Origin: DATAEK01 sp036258055
GTDB lineage: Bacteria > Acidobacteriota > Vicinamibacteria > Vicinamibacterales > 2-12-FULL-66-21
Assembly (NCBI GenBank): GCA_036258055.1
Contig: DATAEK010000039.1
Span: forward strand, 1 to 23,027
Direction: 5' to 3'
Length of the DNA stretch: 23,027 bases
Shown: one piece after another, positions 6,909 to 14,205 of the stretch
How the letters are laid out: each line of letters opens with the position of its first letter
Numbering within the stretch: position 1 is the first letter of the stretch
Made by a program: the position numbers and the translations under genes
The notes under the pieces: model-generated
Told to the model about the DNA's origin: nothing
Database searches by the model: none
What the model saw: the letters and a program-made list of their open reading frames with translations, nothing else

Positions 6909-7956
6909 AGGACCCTTGTGTGAACGTCCTGTACTCCCGCTCAATAGCGTCAGGCTTGGCCGTGCCGCCGAGGATGAGAATGCGGTAGCGGAACGTCGCG
7001 GAGCGGCCGGGGTCCAGCGTCAGGTTCAATTCCTGCTTCCCCTCGCTGAACACTTTCTGTCCGAGCGGGTTCGCGGCGAAGAGGCCGTAGCCGCGTGCGT
7101 GCCAGTAGGTGGGGAAGCCCGGGTTCGAGGGGTGATCGAGCATCACGAGCGTGACCGGCTCCGATTCGACCGTGCCGGTGAGGATTGCCCACCGGCCACG
7201 GGTTCCCCAGACGGCGTCCCCCTTGAGTCCCTCGCTGCTCGTGTACTGGCCGGTGACGCCGGTGTTGTCGAGCACCGGCACAGCCGTCGGGCGGCCGGAT
7301 GCGTCCGTGAAGACTTCGGGCTTGTCGGCTGGCTGCTCGAGCCCGCGTGCGACGCGCAGACCGATCACACCTTCCTTGTTGTCGTTGAAAATGACCTTGG
7401 TCTGGAGCGCGGTCAACGTCGTAATGCGATCGATGCTCCGCGAGTCCGCGCTGCCGCGGAACACGAACTGCGTGTGCTCGCGGAGGAGCGGCTTGCCGTC
7501 AGGCCCGAGCCACTCCATCTCGACGACCAGATCCCCGCGATCGTCGCCCCCCTTCGCTTCGACGATCTTCCGGTGCAGGATCGTGCCCATCTTGCCTTCC
7601 TGCTCCTTGGGGATGGCATCCGAGTTGTTCCAGAAGTCGAGGCCGTTGACGTCTCCGTAGTTGAACCACAGTCCGGCGTGATGTGGATGATCGACTCGCT
7701 CGCCCTTCCGCGGATCGAGCGGAAACCCCCGGGTCACGATCGTGCCCTTTGCGGACCGGAGCGGATACAGCACCGGCTTCTTGAGCGTCGTCGGCCAGAT
7801 GTAGGAGGTGAAGGGCTTGCCGTCGATAGTGATGTCCACCCGGCGGCCCGCTTCGTTCGGGGTGATCTGAATACGGCTCGCACGGGCGGCGAGCCCTGCC
7901 GCGGCAACCGCGACCAGCAGGACGGCGCCGGCGAGATAGGTTCGTTGCTGATGCAC
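6907..7956 (-). CDS. Secreted PmoA-like protein (DUF6807)
   Basis: This 349-aa protein starts at GTG 7956, preceded by GAGGAGA (7963-7969) at a good distance. The frame stays open further upstream, but that part overlaps the neighbouring isomerase-like gene and is low-complexity Arg/Ser-rich sequence. Residues 1-26 are a signal peptide (TYLAGAVLLVAVAAAGLAARA). The mature part is beta-rich with KPVLYPL (60-66) and DHPHHAGLWFNYGDVNG (89-105), the hallmark of the Pfam PmoA/DUF6807 family. Despite its name this family is unrelated to membrane methane monooxygenase subunit A and usually sits in carbohydrate-use loci beside Gfo/Idh and TIM-barrel genes. Its reaction is unknown. It follows the isomerase-like gene by 43 nt and is probably co-transcribed with it. 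Confidence 0.87.
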   Translation of the reverse strand: MHQQRTYLAGAVLLVAVAAAGLAARASRIQITPNEAGRRVDITIDGKPFTSYIWPTTLKKPVLYPLRSAKGTIVTRGFPLDPRKGERVDHPHHAGLWFNYGDVNGLDFWNNSDAIPKEQEGKMGTILHRKIVEAKGGDDRGDLVVEMEWLGPDGKPLLREHTQFVFRGSADSRSIDRITTLTALQTKVIFNDNKEGVIGLRVARGLEQPADKPEVFTDASGRPTAVPVLDNTGVTGQYTSSEGLKGDAVWGTRGRWAILTGTVESEPVTLVMLDHPSNPGFPTYWHARGYGLFAANPLGQKVFSEGKQELNLTLDPGRSATFRYRILILGGTAKPDAIEREYRTFTQGS

Positions 7957-7999
7957 TGATCGTCTCCTCGCCCCTTCGCGACGTTGAGGGACCTGGTGG

Positions 8000-8938
8000 C
8001 TAGATGGTGAACCCGAATGTGTTTCTGAGGTAATCGCGGCTGATGATGGCACAATCCTTCGGCGTCCGGGACGGATCGGGCACTTTGTCCAACTCGACGA
8101 TCGCCCACCCGCGGAACCCGACCTCCTTGATCGCCGCGAAGACTCCCTTGAGATCGACTTTGCCGCGTCCGAGCTCGACGAATTGGTAGGAGCGCGAAAC
8201 GTCGCCCGTCGCGCCTGGGGCCGGGCTGACGACGTCCTTGATGTGCAGGAGCTGAATGCGATCGTGATACTGGCGTATCGCCTTGATGGGATCGCCGCCC
8301 CCCTGCTGATAGTGGGCCACATCGAGCAGCAGCCTGACCAGCTTCGGATCGGCCGCCTCGAGGATGGGGGCAACCTCCTCCGGCCGCTCACCGAGGCTGT
8401 TCATGTGATGGTGATAGACGAGAGGGATCCCCAGATCCGCGGTGCGCTTCCCGAGCTCGGTCATCAGGACGCCGAGCCGCTTGTAGTCGGCGGGCACGAT
8501 CGCGCGCTTCGGCCGTTCGTCGATGATCTGGAGATACAGCCCGCCGACATCCTTGACGAACTTGGCGTTGCGCGTGTGTTTGGCCAGCTCCTCGGCCTCG
8601 ACCGCAGGATCGATGCGCAGGTTGCCGCTGGAGAGGGCTACCATCGTGAGCTGCCGCTTCTGCAGCAGATCGCGTAACGCGCCTGGCGCATCGCCGAATT
8701 TCTCGGGTGCGGACGACCGCAGCTGGATGCCTTTGAACCCCACCGCCGCCACATCATCGATCGCCTGGACGTCGTTTCCTTCCCAGGTGATGGCGGCGTA
8801 CCCGAATCGCACCGCCGGCGACGACGCCCCTTGCCACGCCTGGAGCGCTGCTTCAGGGCCGGCGACGCAGACACCGAGGGCCGCGCCGCCGGCGATCTTG
8901 ACGAAGTCTCTGCGCGATGTGGCGTGGCCGTCCGACAC
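8000..8938 (-). CDS. Tat-exported sugar phosphate isomerase/epimerase-like TIM-barrel protein
   Basis: This 312-aa protein is of the xylose-isomerase-like TIM-barrel (AP_endonuc_2) family. It starts at GTG 8938, four nt after AGGAGG. A twin-arginine signal is clear (TSRRDFVKIAGGAALG, residues 8-23), so the protein should act outside the cytoplasm. Metal-site candidates are in family order: the YHHHMN stretch, LLLDVAHY, LLHIKD and the C-terminal AIVELD, giving the His/Asp/His/Glu set typical of divalent-metal isomerases and epimerases. A phosphorylated substrate is unlikely for an exported protein, so an extracellular sugar or keto-sugar is more plausible. It is the first gene of the leftward block, driven from the divergent control region at 8939-9109. 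Confidence 0.85.
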   Translation of the reverse strand: MSDGHATSRRDFVKIAGGAALGVCVAGPEAALQAWQGASSPAVRFGYAAITWEGNDVQAIDDVAAVGFKGIQLRSSAPEKFGDAPGALRDLLQKRQLTMVALSSGNLRIDPAVEAEELAKHTRNAKFVKDVGGLYLQIIDERPKRAIVPADYKRLGVLMTELGKRTADLGIPLVYHHHMNSLGERPEEVAPILEAADPKLVRLLLDVAHYQQGGGDPIKAIRQYHDRIQLLHIKDVVSPAPGATGDVSRSYQFVELGRGKVDLKGVFAAIKEVGFRGWAIVELDKVPDPSRTPKDCAIISRDYLRNTFGFTI

Positions 8939-8983
8939 GAATCCTCCTGGGCGGGTCGGGCTCCGGTACTTTCCTGTGGGACC

Positions 8984-8999
8984 ACTTTATCGATAAAAT
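8984..8999. promoter_or_regulatory. Candidate operator 1, ACTTTATCGATAAAAT
   Basis: This is a near-perfect palindrome (ACTTTA-TCGA-TAAAAT, one mismatch) with a central CG, the usual shape of LacI-family sites. It matches operator 2 at 9061-9076 in both arms except one base. It overlaps the predicted leftward promoter. No regulator gene is present in the window. Confidence 0.6.
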
Positions 9000-9012
9000 T
9001 TCCCTCGCTCAA
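8984..9012 (-). promoter_or_regulatory. Predicted minus-strand promoter for the exported sugar-enzyme block
   Basis: On the minus strand TTGAGC (9012-9007) and TAAAGT (8989-8984) are separated by exactly 17 nt, close to a housekeeping sigma-factor promoter. The -10 hexamer is one arm of the palindrome at 8984-8999, so a bound regulator would block it. The transcript would start about 40 nt before GTG 8938. Confidence 0.5.
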
Positions 9013-9057
9013 GCGTGGGAAGGGGCCGGCGTGACTCGCCGATCGTGCGAAATCACG

Positions 9058-9081
9058 TTGACTTTACCGCTAAAGTATAGT
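9058..9081 (+). promoter_or_regulatory. Candidate promoter of the rightward fucose operon
   Basis: TTGACT (9058-9063) and TATAGT (9076-9081) are good -35 and -10 matches, but the spacer is only 12 nt, so one of the two may not be used as written. The patch is the most A/T-rich part of the region and ends 28 nt before ATG 9110. Operator 2 lies between the two hexamers. Confidence 0.4.
9061..9076. promoter_or_regulatory. Candidate operator 2, ACTTTACCGCTAAAGT
   Basis: Perfect 6-bp arms (ACTTTA/TAAAGT) surround CCGC with a central CG. Its centre is 77 bp from that of operator 1, and both fit TTTAnCGnTAAA. A regulator binding here would cover the rightward promoter, so the two sites together could control both operons, possibly with looping. 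Confidence 0.6.
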
Positions 9082-9109
9082 ACTTCACGCGAGGCCGCCA
9101 GGTTCCCGC

Positions 9110-9907
9110 ATGGCGACCGGCGAAGGGCCCGGAACGGTGTTCACACTGACAGACAAGGTCGCGGTCGTCACCGGGGCGGGCTCGGGGATCGGCGAGGCGA
9201 TCGCCACCCTTTTTGCGCGGCAGGGTGCGCACGTCGTTGCGCTCGACGTCAATGCCGAGGCGGCGAGCCGGACGGTCGCAACGATCCGGGACGCGGGCGG
9301 TCGGGGTGACGCAATTACGTGCAACGTTGCCGATGCCGCGTCTGTCACGGCGGCATTCGAGGCGATCGATGCGGCGGCTGGACGCGTCGACATCCTGGTG
9401 AACAACGCGGGCATCGCTCACGTCGGGACGTTGGCGACGACCAGCGGAGAAGACCTCGATCGCCTCTTCGGCGTCAATGTGAAGGGCGTTTTTCACTGCG
9501 CCCGCGCGGCGCTGTCGAGGATGCTCCAGCAGGGCGGCGGCGTCATCCTGAACATGGCCTCGATTGCCTCGCTCATCGGAATACCGGAACGGTTTGCGTA
9601 CTCGATGAGCAAGGGAGCCGTGCATACGATGACGATGTCGATCGCGATCGACTATGTGAAGCAGAACATTCGCTGCAACTGTATCTGTCCTGCCCGCATC
9701 CACACGCCGTTCGTCGATCAGTACGTCGCGCAGCACTACGCCGGACGCGAGCAGGAGGTCCTTCAGCAGCTCTCGGCGTATCAGCCGATCGGCCGCATGG
9801 GCACACCGGCTGAAGTCGCGAGCCTGGCGTTGTATCTCTGCTCCGAAGAGGCGTCGTTCGTCACCGGACAGGCCTATCCCATCGACGGGGGGGTGCTTGT
9901 CGCATGA
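9110..9907 (+). CDS. SDR-family dehydrogenase, probable 2-keto-3-deoxy-L-fuconate dehydrogenase
   Basis: This is a classical short-chain dehydrogenase of 265 aa. It has TGAGSGIG (21-28) for NAD binding, Asp46 at the end of the second strand (favouring NAD over NADP), NNAG (98-101) and the catalytic Ser151-Tyr164-Lys168 set (YSMSK), and ends with VTGQAYPIDGG. ATG 9110 is used; GTG 9137, giving MFTLTDKVAVVTG, is a reasonable alternative start. It overlaps the next gene by ATGA, and that gene is the diketo-acid hydrolase. This favours oxidation of 2-keto-3-deoxy-L-fuconate to the 2,4-diketo acid, as in the Xanthomonas L-fucose pathway. SDRs can also act as L-fucose dehydrogenase, so the assignment between these two steps is inference. 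Confidence 0.85.
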   Translation: MATGEGPGTVFTLTDKVAVVTGAGSGIGEAIATLFARQGAHVVALDVNAEAASRTVATIRDAGGRGDAITCNVADAASVTAAFEAIDAAAGRVDILVNNAGIAHVGTLATTSGEDLDRLFGVNVKGVFHCARAALSRMLQQGGGVILNMASIASLIGIPERFAYSMSKGAVHTMTMSIAIDYVKQNIRCNCICPARIHTPFVDQYVAQHYAGREQEVLQQLSAYQPIGRMGTPAEVASLALYLCSEEASFVTGQAYPIDGGVLVA

Positions 9908-10761
9908 AGCTCATTCGATTCGGACAGCCGGGCCACGAACGGCCTGGGCTTCAACTCGCGGATGGCACGCGGATCGACGCATCGTCGTTCGGGTCCGATT
10001 ACGACGAGGCTTTCTTCGACAATGGCGGCCTCGCCGGACTGCGCGAGTGGGAGGCTGCAAAGGCGGCTCGTGCACCCCGTCTGCCGGCGGATACCCGTCT
10101 CGGCGCCCCCATCGTCCGGCCCAGCAAGATCGTGTGCATCGGCCTGAACTATCGCGATCACGCAGCCGAGAGCGGGATGGACCTGCCGGCCGAGCCGGTG
10201 ATTTTCTTCAAGGCGACCACATCCCTGTCCGGCCCGGACGACGATCTCGTTATCCCCCGCGGGAGCACGAAAGTGGATTGGGAAGTCGAGCTGGCCATCG
10301 TGATCGGAAAGACGGCACGTTACGTCGAAGAGTCGCGTGCGCTCGAACACGTTGCCGGCTACGCTCTCCACAACGACTACTCGGAGCGCGCCTTCCAGCT
10401 CGAGCGCGGCGGACAATGGGTGAAGGGGAAGAGCGCCGACACGTTTGCGCCGCTCGGCCCGTTCCTCGCCACCACGGACGAAGTCGGCGATGCGAGCCGG
10501 TTGAACATGTGGCTGACGGTCAACGGTGAAACCCGCCAGCGGAGCTCCACCGCCAACATGATCTTCGGGGTGACTGCTCTCGTCAGCTACGTCTGTCAGT
10601 TCATGACGCTGCTGCCGGGTGACGTCATCAGTACTGGCACTCCGGCCGGTGTTGCGCTCGGCATGCGCCCTGCACCCGTGTACTTGAAAGCGGGCGACGT
10701 CGTGGCCCTTGGGATTGACGGCTTGGGGGAGTCCCGGCAGAGGGTCGTCAACTGGTCATGA
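9904..10761 (+). CDS. Fumarylacetoacetase-family 2,4-diketo-3-deoxy-L-fuconate hydrolase
   Basis: This 285-aa FAH-fold hydrolase is expected to split 2,4-diketo-3-deoxy-L-fuconate into pyruvate and L-lactate. Recognition rests on SKIVCIGLNYRDHAAESG (74-91), metal ligands Glu127 and Glu129 in DWEVELAIVIGK and Asp158 in LHNDYSER, the FQLERGGQWVKGKSADTF region (164-181) and the STGTPAGV loop (243-250). The ERGGQWVKGKSADTF stretch is characteristic of the fuconate/rhamnonate diketo-hydrolase branch rather than true fumarylacetoacetases. It starts at ATG 9904, overlapping the SDR stop by 4 nt, and ends by overlapping the mutarotase start by 4 nt, so translation is probably coupled. The corresponding rhamnonate compound is the main alternative substrate. 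Confidence 0.88.
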   Translation: MKLIRFGQPGHERPGLQLADGTRIDASSFGSDYDEAFFDNGGLAGLREWEAAKAARAPRLPADTRLGAPIVRPSKIVCIGLNYRDHAAESGMDLPAEPVIFFKATTSLSGPDDDLVIPRGSTKVDWEVELAIVIGKTARYVEESRALEHVAGYALHNDYSERAFQLERGGQWVKGKSADTFAPLGPFLATTDEVGDASRLNMWLTVNGETRQRSSTANMIFGVTALVSYVCQFMTLLPGDVISTGTPAGVALGMRPAPVYLKAGDVVALGIDGLGESRQRVVNWS

Positions 10762-11141
10762 AGCAGTACGTGCTGACCGTCGATTTGCGTGACGATCCGG
10801 AGGCGATTGCGGCCTACCGGGAACATCACCGCCGCGTCTGGCCCGAGGTGGTCGAGAGCCTTCGCACGGTCGGCGTGCGGAACATGGACATTCATCTGCT
10901 GGGCCGTCGTCTCGTCATGGTCGTGGTCATGGAGGACGGGCTCGACATCACACGCGCATTTGCACGGCATGCGGCCTCATCTCCGCGCGTCGCCGAGTGG
11001 GAGCGGCTGATGAAGTCGCTGCAGGAGCCGGTCGATGGCGCTCAGCCCGGGGCCTCGTGGGCGCTCATGGATGAAGTCTTCCGCCTCGACGACGATGAGC
11101 CTGTCCAGACGCGCTTCCCCGAACGCATGCGCAGACCCTGA
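10758..11141 (+). CDS. RhaM-like L-fucose/L-rhamnose mutarotase
   Basis: This 127-aa ferredoxin-like protein of the L-rhamnose mutarotase family interconverts alpha and beta anomers of 6-deoxy sugars. It has the family active-site pattern Y20-xx-HH(23-24)-xxx-W28-PE and a conserved Trp81 and Trp101 region. The C-terminal tail after residue about 105 is longer and more acidic/basic than in the shortest family members. The start overlaps the hydrolase stop (ATGA). By sequence alone it would be called a rhamnose enzyme; I read it as acting on L-fucose because the dehydratase, lactonase and hydrolase nearby fit fucose better. Confidence 0.85.
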   Translation: MKQYVLTVDLRDDPEAIAAYREHHRRVWPEVVESLRTVGVRNMDIHLLGRRLVMVVVMEDGLDITRAFARHAASSPRVAEWERLMKSLQEPVDGAQPGASWALMDEVFRLDDDEPVQTRFPERMRRP

Positions 11142-11152
11142 CCCTCGGGCTC

Positions 11153-12208
11153 ATGGCTGATTCCCGCCAGGCCTGGAACGTGCCGTCGCGTCCGCGGCCG
11201 ATCGTCATCATCGGCGCCGGCGCAATCGTGCGCACCGCGCACCTGCCCGTCTACAAGCGCCTCGGGTTCCCCGTGGCTGGACTCTACGACATCCAGCCGG
11301 ACGCCGCGCGTGAGACGGCGCAAACGTTTGGCGTCCTTACCGTCTTCCGCAGTCTGGCCGAAGCCTGTGCCGCGTCAGGTGCCGTGTACGATCTCGCGGT
11401 GCCCGGCGATCAGGTCGCCGGCGTGCTGCGCTGCATTCCAACAGGATCCGCCGTTCTGATCCAGAAGCCGATGGGGGAGAATCTCGATCAGGCACGCGCG
11501 ATCCTGTCAATCTGTCGCGATCGTGACCTGACGGCCGCAATCAATTTCCAGCTCCGATTCAGCCCCGGGATGCTCGCGCTGCGGGACCTGCAGGGTGATG
11601 GTTTCTTCGGGGAGATCGTCGACATCGAGGTTCGTCTCGTCGTGCGTCAGCCATGGGAACAATGGTCGTTCCTGCGCGGAGCGCCGCGCCTCGAAGTGCT
11701 CTATCACTCCATTCACTACCTCGACGCCATCCGTCTGATCGCCGGTGAGCCTCGAGGGGTGTATTGCCGCGGCGTGGGTCATCCGCTGCTGCCCGAGCTT
11801 CGCGACACGCGAACGACAACCATTCTCGACTTCGGCGATCGCCTCCGGTGCTCGCTCATGCTGAACCACACGCACGCGCACGACGGCGCGCATCGTGAGT
11901 CGATGCTGAAGATCGAAGGCACGGACGGCACAGCGATCCTGACGATGGGGGTGAACCTCGATTACCCGCGCGGACAGCCCGACCGCCTGGAGATCACGCG
12001 GGGGCAAGAGGGGTGGCGGCAGATTCCATTGCGAGGGTCGTGGTTCATCGAGGCTTTCGAAGGTCCGATGTCGAACTTGCAGCGATACGTTGCCGGCGAG
12101 GACGACAGTTTGATCTCACCGGTCGCCGACGCGATTAGAACGATGGCGTTGGTCGAAGCGTGCTATCGCTCGAGTGCGGCCGGCGGCACGCCAATTCCCG
12201 AGGTCTAG
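11153..12208 (+). CDS. Gfo/Idh/MocA family oxidoreductase in the fucose operon
   Basis: This 351-aa protein has an N-terminal Rossmann domain (IVIIGAGAIVRTAHLP, 17-32), Asp46 as a likely NAD-ribose contact, and a QKP motif (Gln104-Lys105-Pro106) where EKP is usual. The catalytic loop EVLYHSIHYLDAIR (181-194) keeps His188 and Asp191 but has Tyr184 where the family usually has the paired Asp. It starts 11 nt after the mutarotase. Because the operon otherwise lacks a recognised L-fucose 1-dehydrogenase, this protein is the best local candidate for oxidising L-fucose to the lactone. That is inference, and it could instead process a modified sugar feeding the pathway. Confidence 0.85.
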   Translation: MADSRQAWNVPSRPRPIVIIGAGAIVRTAHLPVYKRLGFPVAGLYDIQPDAARETAQTFGVLTVFRSLAEACAASGAVYDLAVPGDQVAGVLRCIPTGSAVLIQKPMGENLDQARAILSICRDRDLTAAINFQLRFSPGMLALRDLQGDGFFGEIVDIEVRLVVRQPWEQWSFLRGAPRLEVLYHSIHYLDAIRLIAGEPRGVYCRGVGHPLLPELRDTRTTTILDFGDRLRCSLMLNHTHAHDGAHRESMLKIEGTDGTAILTMGVNLDYPRGQPDRLEITRGQEGWRQIPLRGSWFIEAFEGPMSNLQRYVAGEDDSLISPVADAIRTMALVEACYRSSAAGGTPIPEV

Positions 12209-12355
12209 ACCGTTATGCGGCCCCTGACGAGCATTCCGTTCGCGGTTCCGCATGACGGCGGCGCGCACAGCGCGCCCGCGAGGGAGCCGATCGGGGCGCA
12301 GGGGTCCCGTCAAGGGACCGAGCCGGAGTGCGGAGCGGAGCCCCACGTCAGCCGG
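12209..12355 (+). other. 147-nt spacer or optional N-terminal extension before the fuconolactonase
   Basis: This is the only sizeable gap within the operon. The lactonase frame stays open from ATG 12215, which would add 47 residues rich in Gly, Pro, Arg and Glu, but there is no family match and no good ribosome-binding site for it. The spacer contains the hairpin GGTCCC-GTCAA-GGGACC near 12302-12319, which might influence translation or mRNA processing between catabolic genes. Confidence 0.4.
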
Positions 12356-13222
12356 ATGCGCATCGACGCTCATCAACACTTCTGGTGCTACGAGCCGTCG
12401 GAGTACGACTGGATCGATGCTTCCATGTCGGTTCTGCGACGGGACTTTCTCCCGGGGGAGTTCGAGCGGGAGATGCAAAGCGCTCGAGTGGACGCCTGCA
12501 TCGCGGTTCAGGCGAGACAGTCGCTGGAAGAAACACGCTGGCTGCTGGAGCTCGCGGACGAGCACCCGCGCATCGCCGGCGTGGTCGGCTGGGTTGATCT
12601 GAAGTCGGACGACGTCCGGACCCAGCTGGAGCGCTTTGCGGCGCACCCGAAACTTGTAGGTGTCCGGCACATCGTGCAGGGAGAGCCGGACGATCGATTT
12701 CTCCTGCGCGATGACTTCTGCCGTGGGATCGCGCAGCTCGAAGAATTCGGTCTGACCTACGACATCCTGATTTATCCGCGTCACCTGTCGATCGCCGCGG
12801 AATTCGTCGCGCGGTTCGAGCGTCAGCCCTTCGTCCTCGATCACCTTGCCAAGCCAGAGATTCGCGCCGGACGGATCCTCGAATGGGAGCGCGATCTCCG
12901 TTCGCTGGCGGCGCATCCGAACGTGTGGTGCAAGCTCTCGGGACTGGTGACGGAAGCGGACTGGAGTCGCTGGACACTTGCAGAAATCCGCCCGTACCTC
13001 GACGTCGTGTTCGATGCATTTGGCCCGACGCGTCTCATGGCCGGATCCGACTGGCCGGTGTGCACCCTCGCCGGCGAGTATGGCCGGGTCAACGCACTGA
13101 TCACCGACTATCTGGAGGATCATCCGGAGCCGGTACGGCAGGCGATCCTCGGGGGAAACGCGAATCGTTTCTGGCGTCTCGATGCCCGTCTGACCGCTGC
13201 AGCGGAGGAGCCCCTGCCATGA
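12356..13222 (+). CDS. Amidohydrolase-2 family L-fuconolactonase
   Basis: This 288-aa TIM-barrel hydrolase (COG3618/PF04909) is expected to open L-fucono-lactone to L-fuconate. ATG 12356 is chosen because it gives the family N-terminus MRIDAHQHFW. Metal and active-site candidates are His6 and His8 (HxH), His105 (GVRH), His143 (YPRH), His163 (LDHLAKP), Lys193 (WCKLSG) and Asp232 (GSDWPV), all in family order. The C-terminal LGGNANRFWRL is also typical. The stop overlaps the next gene by ATGA. Rhamnono- or galactono-lactones are alternative substrates; the neighbouring fuconate dehydratase supports fuconolactone. Confidence 0.88.
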   Translation: MRIDAHQHFWCYEPSEYDWIDASMSVLRRDFLPGEFEREMQSARVDACIAVQARQSLEETRWLLELADEHPRIAGVVGWVDLKSDDVRTQLERFAAHPKLVGVRHIVQGEPDDRFLLRDDFCRGIAQLEEFGLTYDILIYPRHLSIAAEFVARFERQPFVLDHLAKPEIRAGRILEWERDLRSLAAHPNVWCKLSGLVTEADWSRWTLAEIRPYLDVVFDAFGPTRLMAGSDWPVCTLAGEYGRVNALITDYLEDHPEPVRQAILGGNANRFWRLDARLTAAAEEPLP

Positions 13223-14205
13223 AAAGGATACTGGTCTGTGTGCTGCTGGCTGCGCTCGCCGGGACTGCGTGCCGCGGCCGGCCCGATGACGGCAAGCCAA
13301 CGATCGCCGTCATCCCGAAGGGCACCTCGCATGTGTTCTGGCAGAGTATTCACGCCGGTGCGGAGAAGGCGGCGCAGGAGTTCGGCGTGGCGGTCATCTG
13401 GCGCGGACCGCTGCGCGAGGACGATCGCGCCTCGCAGATCTCGGAAGTCGAGGGCTTCATCACGCGTGGGGTTTCGGGGATCGTGCTGGCGCCGCTCGAC
13501 GAGTCGGCGTTGACCGCGCCGGTATCAGACGCAGCCCGTAACAAGATTCCCGTCGTCATCTTCGACTCGGGATTGAAGGGCGGCGATTACGTCAGCTTCG
13601 TCGCAACCGACAACCGCAAAGGTGGACGCCTGGCGGGGGAGCACCTGGCGTCGGTGCTCCATGGCACCGGCAAGGTGGTGATGCTCCGCTACGCCGAGGG
13701 TCACGACAGCACGAACCAGCGTGAGGAAGGCTTTCTCGAAGCTCTCGCGGCGCATCCCGGAATCGAGGTGGTCAGCGGCAACCAGTACGGCGGTGCAGAC
13801 GTCGAGGAGGCCCACAAGCGGGGCGAGGCGCTGCTCAGCCGATACAAGGCGGCTGATGGAAGCCTGTCGATCGACGGCATTTTCTGTCCGAACGAGTCGT
13901 CGACGTTTGCGATGCTTCGCGTGCTTCAGGACAACGGGTGGGCGGGAAAGGTCCGGTTCATCGGTTTCGATGCATCCGAAAACCTCGTCAAGGGCCTTGC
14001 GGATGGCCACATCGAGGCGCTCGTCGTTCAGGATCCCGTGAACATGGGCTATCTCGCGGTCAAGGCGATGGTCGGCCATCTCCGCGGCCAGCCGGTCGAG
14101 AAACGCATCGACACCGGGGTGCATCTCGTCACGCGCGATCAAATGAACGATCCGCAAATCCACGAACTGCTGAAGCCGGATCTCTCCCGATGGCTGAAAC
14201 CGTAA
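13219..14205 (+). CDS. Sugar ABC transporter substrate-binding protein (RbsB-like)
   Basis: This 328-aa periplasmic-binding protein of the ribose/galactose type captures the sugar for the importer encoded next. The start overlaps the lactonase stop, and GGAGGAG (13204-13210) lies 8 nt upstream. The N-terminus MKRILVCVLLAALAGTAC is a signal peptide with Cys18 in a lipobox-like place, suggesting a lipoprotein, although the residue at -3 is Gly rather than Leu. Family landmarks are TIAVIPKGTSHVFWQS, GVSGIVLAPLDESAL, IPVVIFDSGL, FVATDNRKGGRLAGEHL, IDGIFCPNE and VRFIGFDASE. L-fucose or a related deoxy sugar is the inferred ligand from context. Confidence 0.92.
   Translation: MKRILVCVLLAALAGTACRGRPDDGKPTIAVIPKGTSHVFWQSIHAGAEKAAQEFGVAVIWRGPLREDDRASQISEVEGFITRGVSGIVLAPLDESALTAPVSDAARNKIPVVIFDSGLKGGDYVSFVATDNRKGGRLAGEHLASVLHGTGKVVMLRYAEGHDSTNQREEGFLEALAAHPGIEVVSGNQYGGADVEEAHKRGEALLSRYKAADGSLSIDGIFCPNESSTFAMLRVLQDNGWAGKVRFIGFDASENLVKGLADGHIEALVVQDPVNMGYLAVKAMVGHLRGQPVEKRIDTGVHLVTRDQMNDPQIHELLKPDLSRWLKP

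Noticed and set aside
6907..7956. Methane monooxygenase subunit A
   Set aside because: The family name is misleading; the protein is exported and soluble rather than a multi-helix membrane protein, and no pmoB or pmoC partner is present.
7957..8391. N-terminal extension of the PmoA-like protein to 494 aa
   Set aside because: The added part overlaps the isomerase-like gene in another frame, is Arg/Ser-rich, and a good GTG with ribosome-binding site and signal peptide exists at 7956.
12116..13300. 394-codon antisense frame over the fuconolactonase gene
   Set aside because: It shadows a firmly recognised amidohydrolase and has no start signal or motif.
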